From: Paenibacillus dakarensis
GTDB taxonomy: Bacteria; Bacillota; Bacilli; Paenibacillales; Paenibacillaceae
DNA length: 64,000 bases
Assembly (NCBI RefSeq): GCF_001373415.1
Contig: NZ_CDSE01000087.1
Span: 1 to 64,000, forward strand
Direction of reading: 5' to 3'
Part shown: positions 56,833 through 64,000 of the stretch, piece by piece
How positions within the stretch are numbered: the first letter of the stretch is position 1
Layout: each line of letters starts with the position of its first letter
Notes under the pieces: generated by a model
Seen by the model: only the letters and a program-made list of their open reading frames with translations
What the model was told of the DNA's origin: nothing
The model's database searches: none
Translations under genes and position numbers: made by a program

Positions 56833-58458
56833 TTACCCGCGCTCACGAAGCCGTGAAGGCTGAAGCCGCATAAGCGGCCGGAACAGCTTCTGTATTACCC
56901 GAGGATAGCTGGAGAGCTCTGCCTGGCGAAGTACACCGAGCATGATGAGCAGTACCAGATAGATAACTACCACGACTGCTCCTACCAACAAGCAGCTAAT
57001 AAAAAATGCAATGCGCGCTGGTATGACATCAACCAATTGATTCCCGAGCTGGTTAACCCCGTAACCTGCAGCTAAGGCTGCAAGACCTGTGATGATAAAG
57101 CCACTCCAACGGGAACCCAGTATAGAGAATGGAACAATGGTTTTAATTGAACGCAGGTTAAGCACCGTAATAACGAGGAAACAGAGTGCCGTCGCACCGA
57201 TAATTCCATAGATCCCAAAGAGCGGAGCGAGCAGCACACTTGCAGCCAGCTTAACGATAATCCCGATCATAACGTGAACCATTGAAATTTTGGCTTTACC
57301 AATCCCGAGCAGGATTGAGCCTGAGGTCATCATCGTAATCTGGAATATCGTACCGAAGGTCAGCATGGCAATGATTCCGCTGCCGTTCAACGAGCTGAAC
57401 AGAAGTCCGTTCACAGAATAGGATGCCGCAACCAGAGCAAGCACAATAGGCATTCCCGTAAGTATCGATATTTTAAGTGCAAGTGTGACCTGGCGCTGCA
57501 GATGATTCTGATCTTTTCTAGCATAAGCTGCAGAAATGATCGGTATTAATGACTGACTGAGCGCGATGGCTAAAATCGGAGGAATACCGGCAATACTCTG
57601 TGCACGTGTACCAAGAACTGCAAGAGCGGCAGTTGCTTCCTCTGCTCCGAAGTTTCCAGTCAACAGCGGTTTAACAATAGAACCATCAATGAAATTGATA
57701 GCCGGGACTGCAAGAGACGATAGTACAATCGGAATCGACAGCGTAAAGATCGCTTTATATATCCCGCCAAGCGGTATGGATGTGTCCGGACCGGGCAGCT
57801 GCAGCTTCTGATCCTGACGACGCAGCTTTATGGCAAAGAAGATCATTACACCAAATGCCGCTACACTCCCCAGCACACCGCCGAAGGAAGCCCCTGCCGC
57901 TACCCAAGTATCATCGTAACCCATACGAACAAGAATATATGCAAGTCCAATTCCTGTGATCACACGGGCAATTTGCTCAACGATCTGCGATACGCCCCCA
58001 ACAGTCATAAAGTTTCTGCCTTGGAAATATCCGCGCATCATTGCAATCGTCGGGAACAGCAGCAGCGCTGGTGCAAGTGCCTGTATAGCTGCTGCCGACT
58101 CAGGCACCTCAGCTACATATGTAGCATAATAAGGAGCAGCAAAATAGAGAATTGAAGTCATTACAATACCAGCACCAGCCGAAAAGAATAGGGCCGCCTG
58201 GTAGATGCGCTTCGCTTCAGATGGTTTATTCAGCGCGTAACGTTCAGATACCATTTTACTAAGCGTACTAGGTATTCCTGCCGTTGCTAAAGCTAACAGC
58301 ATTAAATATACATTATTTGCAATCGTAAAAGACGCATCCCCTACGTTATCGAGCAAGTGCTCCAGCGGAATTCGCTGAGCAAGCCCTAATACCCTGGCCA
58401 CAAGTGCCGCTGCAGCCAATATAATTGTACCTTTAATGAAAGACTCTTTCTTAGACAA
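56833..58458 (-). CDS. MATE-like flippase of the MurJ/SpoVB (YtgP) type
   Basis: A 541-residue membrane protein with about 14 helices and MOP-superfamily layout. MMRGYFQGRNFMTVGGVSQI near 150 and VGDASFTIANNVYLMLLALATA near 40 resemble B. subtilis YtgP/SpoVB. It would flip lipid II or a related lipid-linked sugar across the membrane for cell-wall or cortex synthesis. Downstream genes are unrelated (DUF456 upstream in same direction). Confidence 0.82.
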   Translation of the reverse strand: MSKKESFIKGTIILAAAALVARVLGLAQRIPLEHLLDNVGDASFTIANNVYLMLLALATAGIPSTLSKMVSERYALNKPSEAKRIYQAALFFSAGAGIVMTSILYFAAPYYATYVAEVPESAAAIQALAPALLLFPTIAMMRGYFQGRNFMTVGGVSQIVEQIARVITGIGLAYILVRMGYDDTWVAAGASFGGVLGSVAAFGVMIFFAIKLRRQDQKLQLPGPDTSIPLGGIYKAIFTLSIPIVLSSLAVPAINFIDGSIVKPLLTGNFGAEEATAALAVLGTRAQSIAGIPPILAIALSQSLIPIISAAYARKDQNHLQRQVTLALKISILTGMPIVLALVAASYSVNGLLFSSLNGSGIIAMLTFGTIFQITMMTSGSILLGIGKAKISMVHVMIGIIVKLAASVLLAPLFGIYGIIGATALCFLVITVLNLRSIKTIVPFSILGSRWSGFIITGLAALAAGYGVNQLGNQLVDVIPARIAFFISCLLVGAVVVVIYLVLLIMLGVLRQAELSSYPRVIQKLFRPLMRLQPSRLRERG

Positions 58459-58509
58459 AATAAGTACCCTTCTTTCTTCCGATAGGCAGACACCAATGAA
58501 GTATTTACC

Positions 58510-58989
58510 TTAAAAAATCCAAATCAAGAATATAATAATCATGGCAAGCTGCAGAACAATTTTAACGACAACACTGCTAAACAGACCAAGTACGGAGCCA
58601 AGGCCCACTTTCATCGACTTGCTTGGGTTAGAACCTGCCAAGATCTCACCTATAAACGCCCCGATAAATGGACCAATAATCAAGCCAAAGGCAGGAATAA
58701 CGAACGGCCCTAAAATCAGCCCAATAGTGCTGCCCCAGATGGATGCTTTTGAACCGCCAAATTTTTTCACACCCCACGCATTGACTCCATAATCAGCGAC
58801 GAACAGAATTACTAAGATGAGCGTCTGAATTATCCAGAAGAACACACTGTAATGCTCAAACGTAAAGAACCAGCCATAGACGAATAATGCCAAGTAGATG
58901 GCGACTACGCCAGGCAAAATCGGATAAACAGCACCAGCCATCCCGACCAGAAATAAAGCTATGACTATGATCCAACCTAGTATATCCAT
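58510..58989 (-). CDS. DUF456-family membrane protein
   Basis: A 159-residue protein with about four TM segments, Gly-rich (GLILGPFVIPAFGLIIGPFIGAF in part), typical of DUF456 (B. subtilis YqgC). Function unknown. It lies eight bases after the Cof-type phosphatase gene and 51 bases before the flippase, so it may be co-transcribed with both. Confidence 0.8.
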   Translation of the reverse strand: MDILGWIIVIALFLVGMAGAVYPILPGVVAIYLALFVYGWFFTFEHYSVFFWIIQTLILVILFVADYGVNAWGVKKFGGSKASIWGSTIGLILGPFVIPAFGLIIGPFIGAFIGEILAGSNPSKSMKVGLGSVLGLFSSVVVKIVLQLAMIIIFLIWIF

Positions 58990-58997
58990 CTATTCAA

Positions 58998-59744
58998 TCA
59001 CTCCCCGCGCAAAATATAATTGCGGATAACCTCTGTGATGCCATCCTCATTATTGCTCGCTACGACGATGTCTGCTTCATCCTTAACCGTCTGCTGAGCG
59101 TTGCCCATAGCCACACCCAGTCCCGCCTGTTGAATCGCTGCTAAATCGTTCAGACTATCACCCACAGCTACGACCTGTGACATCTCAAGTCCAAGCAAGC
59201 CGCATACTTGTTTAATTCCCTCAGCCTTGTTAATTCCCTTAGGATTAATTTCGAAATTGTAGGGCGATGAGTTTGTTATTTCAAGTCCATCCATCTCCTG
59301 AAGTTTCATAAGAATATGATGGCGCACATCATCGTCCTCATTATGATATCCAAATTTCAGCCATTCCTGGTTTTCAATGTTCTCGTCCCACATCTCCCGG
59401 TTATACAGGCGATCGACTGTATACGCCCAGAACCATGATCCCGTTTCCTCAGCAATTTCATGCATTTTTCGCACCAGCTTAACATCAAGCAGCGCACGGC
59501 GGTATAAATCATAAGGAGCGCGCCATACTTCACTTCCATTCACCGTAATCATCGGGGTTGAAAGCTCCAATTGCTGCGCATAAGGATATGCATTCTTGAA
59601 CGAGCGCCCTGTGGACAAGCATACATGAATTCCTTGGCGAACTGCCTCTTTAATCCATTTCACCGTCTCGGGAGAAATCTCATTATCATCCTGAAGCAGT
59701 GTTCCATCCATATCTAATGCCAGCAATTTGTATTTATGAGTCAT
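58998..59744 (-). CDS. HAD-superfamily Cof-type phosphatase
   Basis: A 248-residue HAD phosphatase (IIB cap, Cof type). Motif I LDMDGTLLQ (about 10-18), motif II STGR (about 43), motif III/IV KAEGIKQ (about 174) and GDSLNDL (about 194-200). Likely acts on a phosphorylated metabolite such as a sugar phosphate or flavin. Upstream in a cluster with DUF456 and the flippase. Confidence 0.87.
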   Translation of the reverse strand: MTHKYKLLALDMDGTLLQDDNEISPETVKWIKEAVRQGIHVCLSTGRSFKNAYPYAQQLELSTPMITVNGSEVWRAPYDLYRRALLDVKLVRKMHEIAEETGSWFWAYTVDRLYNREMWDENIENQEWLKFGYHNEDDDVRHHILMKLQEMDGLEITNSSPYNFEINPKGINKAEGIKQVCGLLGLEMSQVVAVGDSLNDLAAIQQAGLGVAMGNAQQTVKDEADIVVASNNEDGITEVIRNYILRGE

Positions 59745-59869
59745 GGTCTGATCCCCCTAAAAATCTGTACTGTTTAAACATAACGACATTTTACCACAAA
59801 CCATTTATGTCATACACTAAGCCCACAGAAACAGCTTCATTTTGCCTTTTAAATTCAATTTCGGTTTGA

Positions 59870-59910
59870 AAAAGCAGGCCCAGGATCCTTGTTATCCCGA
59901 GCCTGCTTTT
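59870..59910 (-). terminator. pbp terminator
   Basis: AAAAGCAGGC (59870-59879) is complementary to GCCTGCTTTT (59901-59910); TTTTTC follows on the minus strand. Confidence 0.8.
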
Positions 59911-59936
59911 GTTAAATTGAACCTAAGTTTTACGGA

Positions 59937-61997
59937 TTACTGAGTAATCCCTTCTGCACTTCCGTCCTCTGCTTCATCTGTCTTGGGATGCGGTGTACCG
60001 TCGAGTCCGTATACTTCATCATACGCATCAAATATTTTGCGAGCTACTGGTGCAGCACTATAAGCACCAAAACCGCCTTCCGGAATAACAACAGCTACGG
60101 CGAGCTTCGGATTTTCCCGTGGAGCGAACCCGATAAACACCCCGTTATCCGTCAGGATTCTTTTCCCATTAACATATACCTCTTGCTGGGATGTACCTGT
60201 CTTACGGGCAAAGTCATAACCAAAGCCTTCAAAAGACGGTAACCCTTGTGTGTTCATCCCTTTTATCACTTCATTCCAATATTGATCGGGGAATGTCACT
60301 TTATTTAGAACTTCGCGTTTGAATTTCTTAACAACATTGCCCTCTTGGTCCTTGATCTCACTAACCAGCTGCGGCTTGATGCGCTCTCCGCGGTTAGCCA
60401 GCGTCGTTACATACTGAGCCAGCTGCATCGTGGAATACTTACCGGATTGGCCGAAGGAAGCAAATACCAGTGCAGCCAGTGGGCTACCCGCCTGTTCAAT
60501 ATTGAAGTATTCAATGGTACCTTTATACTCACCTCGAAGCCCTATTTCTGTAGAAACACCCAACCCGAAGTCTTTCATGTATTTGTCCCATACTTCAATA
60601 CCCTTGGCACCATATTTATTAAACAATTGTTTACCTACCATATCAATCATGAAAGCATTGGACGAATTCTGAAGGGCAAGCGCCGGGTCAATGGATCCAA
60701 AGGCCTTCGACTGGGAGTTACGGACCCTCGACTTGTCTCCACCGAATTCTGCATATCCTCTGTCATAATAATAATCATTCACTCCGAAGAATCCCTCGTT
60801 CAAACCAAGCAGGACACTTAACGGTTTAACCGTGGAACCAAGAAGCAGGACTGACTCCAGATTATTAGCCGATCGGCCTGAGCTAAACGGGCTAATTGTA
60901 CCATTTCCCATGAAAGGAGTTACCTTATCCCAATCATCTGTATTATCCTTCCATACATTAGGGTCATAGTCAGGGATGCTTGCCATCGCAACGATGTTGC
61001 CTGTATCCACCTCCATGGCAACCGCATATCCTGTCTTGGCATCCGGGTGCGTTCGGCCTGAGAACGGAGTTGTACGCAGCCATTCGAGCTGTTCGACAAT
61101 CGCCTGTTCTGCTTTCATCTGAATATCTTTATGAATCGTTGTGTGTACGTTATTTCCCTTTTCAGGTGCAACCATCGTCGGCACGCCATCAATCATGTTT
61201 TGCGGATTGATTGGTATGCTCATATAACCATTCTTGCCGCGCAGCTCGTCCTGGAACATCATCTCCATTCCGTCATAGCCAACCCACTCGGTTTCCGTAT
61301 ACTTAAGTCCAGGGTCTTTCTGGTCCTTGTTCGCTTCATCAATTTCCTTATACTTATCCAGAGATTTAACTCCCTTAAACTCTTTCAAATAACCAATCGT
61401 TTGTACTGCAACTGTATCCTTATCATAATAACGAACGTTTTCCTCAACAATCTCTATGCCAGGAAATTGATCTTTATTTTCAATGAAATAAGCGACTTCC
61501 TTGTCGGTCAGATCCCCTTTAATTCTTCGCGGCTCATATCCGCCCTGTTTCTTCGAATCCAGATCCAGCAAGTCAAGAATGTCCTCTACCGTCAGCTTCT
61601 CCGCATCGGCAGCACCATGCTCATCAAATACCTTGCGCATCTTCTCTGCAAATGCTTCGATTTCCGGACGGTTCTCCATTCCTTTTTCCGTCTGACTGTT
61701 GTAATTCTTCAGCAGCGTGACATAAAGCGCATTCGAGGGCTTAGAGAAAGCGATCGGCGTTCCCGACGCATCAATAATGCTCCCCCGGATCGGCTGAAGC
61801 GGAAAGTTCTTCGTCCGGCCTCCGGTTTCCTGCTCTGTCAGTTCAGGACCTTCCACGAACTGCAGGATCGCAAGTCGGACAATAATAACGCAAAATATAA
61901 TAAATGTACTGAAAAAGAACAAATTAATTCTTAAATTAAATTGGCTTCCGGCATCCCCTTCATCTTGCTTTCGCTTGCCCGCTTTAAAACCTTTCAC
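59937..61997 (-). CDS. Class B penicillin-binding protein (transpeptidase)
   Basis: A 686-residue bitopic enzyme with one TM near residues 25-48, a dimerisation domain and a transpeptidase domain. Active-site motifs: SxxK in LGSTVKPL (near 386), SxN in QNSSNAF (near 450) and KTG in ARKTGTS (near 610). Similar in layout to B. subtilis PbpA/PBP2A-H elongation proteins. GTG at 61997 is selected because AAAGGGGAG lies nine bases upstream; an earlier GTG at 62027 lacks a site. Monocistronic. Confidence 0.9.
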   Translation of the reverse strand: MKGFKAGKRKQDEGDAGSQFNLRINLFFFSTFIIFCVIIVRLAILQFVEGPELTEQETGGRTKNFPLQPIRGSIIDASGTPIAFSKPSNALYVTLLKNYNSQTEKGMENRPEIEAFAEKMRKVFDEHGAADAEKLTVEDILDLLDLDSKKQGGYEPRRIKGDLTDKEVAYFIENKDQFPGIEIVEENVRYYDKDTVAVQTIGYLKEFKGVKSLDKYKEIDEANKDQKDPGLKYTETEWVGYDGMEMMFQDELRGKNGYMSIPINPQNMIDGVPTMVAPEKGNNVHTTIHKDIQMKAEQAIVEQLEWLRTTPFSGRTHPDAKTGYAVAMEVDTGNIVAMASIPDYDPNVWKDNTDDWDKVTPFMGNGTISPFSSGRSANNLESVLLLGSTVKPLSVLLGLNEGFFGVNDYYYDRGYAEFGGDKSRVRNSQSKAFGSIDPALALQNSSNAFMIDMVGKQLFNKYGAKGIEVWDKYMKDFGLGVSTEIGLRGEYKGTIEYFNIEQAGSPLAALVFASFGQSGKYSTMQLAQYVTTLANRGERIKPQLVSEIKDQEGNVVKKFKREVLNKVTFPDQYWNEVIKGMNTQGLPSFEGFGYDFARKTGTSQQEVYVNGKRILTDNGVFIGFAPRENPKLAVAVVIPEGGFGAYSAAPVARKIFDAYDEVYGLDGTPHPKTDEAEDGSAEGITQ

Positions 61998-62100
61998 CTT
62001 GCATTTCTCCCCTTTGTTGTCTTTCACATAAGATCATCTTAACACAAAGTGTAGCCCTGATTCACCTTTCCACAATGTGACATGAACCGGGCGAAATGAA

Positions 62101-62132
62101 ATCAAGATGGCCTGGAAACAGGCCATCTTGAT
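62101..62132. terminator. Stable hairpin after the transglutaminase gene
   Basis: ATCAAGATGGCCTG (62101-62114) is perfectly complementary to CAGGCCATCTTGAT (62119-62132) with a four-base loop. The U-tract on the minus strand is weak (TTTCATTT), but the stem is very stable. Confidence 0.7.
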
Positions 62133-62164
62133 CATATTCCGTTCTATCTGTTTATCTTTAAATC

Positions 62165-63316
62165 TTAAAATACCTGTTCTTTAATATGCGTCTCATTGAA
62201 GCGGGGAGGATTAAACCAGTTCCCGCTCTGTGCCCATGTTGGGTCAAGAGGTATCCATTCCTGTTTTTCACGCAGATAAACCTCATTCCATGCATGCGGC
62301 CCATAACCGCCTTGGCCATTATAGCCCCGTCCTGTAACAACCCGAACTTTCAGATCCTGAGAACGAGCCATCATCGCATACAGTCTTGCATAATCAATGC
62401 ACACACCTGAACGGGTATCATAGGTGTCTTGAGGTGTTTGTTCCTTCCAAATCCGCTGTTCCTCATATAACTTCACTTTTTCATGGTCATAGGACACCCT
62501 GGTTCCTACCCAATCATATAATTTCCGGGCTTTTTCTTCATCCGTATCGGCCCCCTTCATGACATGCGCAGCAGTCTGCTCAATCCCTTCAGGAATAGCG
62601 TGATCCACAACCTCATATTTCTGCTGCATAATGCCATTAAGCTCTTCTTGAACAGACTGAGTAAACACAGGCAGCTTATCCCGCACCAACGAACCGGATA
62701 ACGGTTCAATTACTGCCTGTGCTCCCTGCTTGTACACAGGTGAAGACTCTACATAACGGCTGAACGAATGATCCGGATAAAGGCTGACCCAGATGAACAG
62801 AATAGCAATAACAACAATACTCCGTACCATTCCAATAATAATACCAATCCCAGCCCCTGCGATACGGCTGCCAGCACTTGCCGGTTTATCTGCTCTTGAA
62901 CCAAATAGCCCTAATCTTCCGCTTATGGTCAAGGATACAAATAGACGGAGTATAAAAAGGATCATGCTATAGCTGATCATAAACAGAACGGCAAACCGCA
63001 GCAGCGGAAAATCCGCCATCGAATTAACCAATGTATAGTAAATCTGTTCCCATAACTTAAGCTCCTTATCGGGAATACGGCTTCCCAATGATTCAAACCA
63101 GACTGAGGCTTTGGGAGATAACCATAATGTGAAAGGAACAGAGATCGCTAAACCGATTAAACGAAGAAGAGCTTCCCCGATAAAATAGGCCAGTTTCCCA
63201 GCCGATCGAGATGCCCCCCGATTCCACCCCTGGATGAAAGAAAAGGCCATAATTAACAGCAGCAGGATTGTAATTCCATTTCCTTCCCTCAGACTGTTGG
63301 TCCATGCTGTTAACAT
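62165..63316 (-). CDS. Membrane protein with transglutaminase-like domain
   Basis: A 383-residue protein. Residues about 15-190 hold five TM helices of a CvpA-like or unnamed bundle; the extracytoplasmic C-terminal domain carries the transglutaminase triad: Cys in SGVCIDYARLYAMMA (about 306), His in GPHAWNEVYL (about 344), Asp in PLDPTW (about 360). Possibly a membrane-anchored protease or cross-linking enzyme. AAGGAGG precedes the ATG. It is preceded by a small membrane gene with 38 bases between. Confidence 0.82.
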   Translation of the reverse strand: MLTAWTNSLREGNGITILLLLIMAFSFIQGWNRGASRSAGKLAYFIGEALLRLIGLAISVPFTLWLSPKASVWFESLGSRIPDKELKLWEQIYYTLVNSMADFPLLRFAVLFMISYSMILFILRLFVSLTISGRLGLFGSRADKPASAGSRIAGAGIGIIIGMVRSIVVIAILFIWVSLYPDHSFSRYVESSPVYKQGAQAVIEPLSGSLVRDKLPVFTQSVQEELNGIMQQKYEVVDHAIPEGIEQTAAHVMKGADTDEEKARKLYDWVGTRVSYDHEKVKLYEEQRIWKEQTPQDTYDTRSGVCIDYARLYAMMARSQDLKVRVVTGRGYNGQGGYGPHAWNEVYLREKQEWIPLDPTWAQSGNWFNPPRFNETHIKEQVF

Positions 63317-63354
63317 GGCAACCCCTCCTTTCTGAGACTAGCTTCTAAGCTGCA

Positions 63355-63789
63355 TTATTTCTTTTTTGCTTGAGCAATAAATTCCTTTATCGTCTCGTTC
63401 ATATCCCATTTACCGACAGAAACTCCTTTATAATTCACTTCTACTTCTTTCCCACCGGCTTTTCCTTTGAGCTCCAGGTTGGGTGATTTCACCGTAAATG
63501 TTCCATCACCATTCGATGTATATTTTGCTTCCTTTGCCTCTTTCATCATGATGTTCATAACTTCAGTCTTAACCGTATCTACAGCTTCGTTCTTGACCGT
63601 GGTTACAACCTCGCCAATCTGGTCTATGGATATCCCGCTATAGATAAGCAATCCCCCAATGATAAGAACAACCAAAGCCCATTTGATGACCGTCTTGACC
63701 AAATTAACCACGATAAATAGCACGATCAAGGCAATGGCGATCACCAGCCAGTTTTGCTTCAGAAATTCCAGCCATACTTGTGCATCCAT
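63355..63789 (-). CDS. Small membrane protein of unknown function upstream of the transglutaminase gene
   Basis: A 144-residue protein with two hydrophobic segments (about 16-57) and a soluble C-terminal tail of about 85 residues (VKSPNLELKGKAGGKEVEVN) predicted to be beta-rich. No family recognised. ATG at 63789 follows GGGAGTG by nine bases; the frame extends to 63810. Probably one operon with the transglutaminase-domain gene. Confidence 0.65.
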   Translation of the reverse strand: MDAQVWLEFLKQNWLVIAIALIVLFIVVNLVKTVIKWALVVLIIGGLLIYSGISIDQIGEVVTTVKNEAVDTVKTEVMNIMMKEAKEAKYTSNGDGTFTVKSPNLELKGKAGGKEVEVNYKGVSVGKWDMNETIKEFIAQAKKK

Positions 63790-63973
63790 TCCACTTTTCA
63801 CTCCCATCACTTACGTGTCTGCGGCTACCTTTAACCGTTCTTATAGATTATACATGATTCCCTCTAAAACTGTCAGTAAGACCTCCTATCCGTAAATAAA
63901 GGGAATAAGCTTGGCAGCTAGGGCGTACAAGTATTAACATAACCTGTCTTAGATGCGGGTAGGAGGTGCTTCT

Positions 63974-64000
63974 ATGAAAACAGCGATTTGGTTGTACATG
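63974..64000 (+). CDS. 5' end of a rightward gene (partial)
   Basis: Nine codons are visible (MKTAIWLYM). AGGAGGTG precedes the ATG by five bases. The hydrophobic start suggests a membrane protein, possibly an MFS-type transporter, but the fragment is too short to identify. Confidence 0.6.

Noticed and set aside
61131..61934. 267-codon rightward frame opposite the PBP gene
   Set aside because: Antisense to a clearly conserved transpeptidase coding sequence; no ribosome site or family features.

Overview
The window looks like a chromosomal segment of an endospore-forming, low-to-mid GC Firmicute of the Paenibacillus type. The evidence is the strong AGGAGG-type ribosome binding sites with frequent GTG and TTG starts, the Bacillales primosome genes dnaB and dnaI, a Sda-like sporulation checkpoint gene, a YjcZ-type small sporulation protein, a YheC/YheD-type ATP-grasp protein, HemQ-type haem synthesis, SLH-domain surface protein and the futalosine-pathway gene mqnE. 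I see no tRNA, rRNA, insertion sequence or CRISPR array.

Layout. 1-1.4 kb: a phage/ICE-like control module (XRE repressor plus ImmA/IrrE protease) behind a divergent region with three operator-like palindromes and a LexA-like box. 1.4-6.1 kb: a two-gene cell-surface operon (SLH protein plus a very large secreted Ig-like protein). 6.5-13.3 kb: psd, a short-chain dehydrogenase, an AraC regulator, a MocR regulator divergent from a PNPOx-family protein, an aminotransferase and a tiny YjcZ gene. 13.4-18.4 kb: ecsAB, a DEAD-type helicase, an SDR, and a CheX protein. 18.7-23.1 kb: LysR regulator plus PHP phosphatase, aldehyde dehydrogenase, AAC(3)-family acetyltransferase. 23.2-30 kb: sdhCAB divergent from a LysR gene, then ktrB-ktrA under a c-di-AMP (ydaO) riboswitch. 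30-37.8 kb: CPBP protease, uvrC, trxA, a small YqzM-like protein, dnaB-dnaI, YuiB-like protein. 38-49.8 kb: hemQ, GNAT, an NDH-2, ferredoxin-NADP reductase type 2, sda, YheC/D, lipoproteins, Fe-S carrier, mqnE, a second NDH-2, YuzB, Nfu and an SDR. 49.9-52.7 kb: metN-metI-metQ under a SAM-I riboswitch. 52.8-64 kb: a HEPN protein, ctaA, thioredoxin-like protein, DUF2515 protein, MurJ-like flippase, DUF456 protein, Cof-type phosphatase, a class B PBP, and a transglutaminase-domain membrane protein.

Functional themes. Aerobic respiration is dense: succinate dehydrogenase, two NDH-2 type enzymes, haem A synthase, HemQ, a menaquinone-pathway enzyme and Fe-S assembly factors. Replication/sporulation coupling is visible in dnaB/dnaI and in sda, which has three perfect DnaA boxes just upstream of a good promoter. 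Cell-wall and envelope functions include PBP, flippase, SLH protein and phosphatidylserine decarboxylase. The best-supported regulatory elements are the two riboswitches and the sda DnaA-box cluster; the least explained parts are the operator-rich XRE/ImmA module, the 1115-residue secreted protein, and several very small reading frames.
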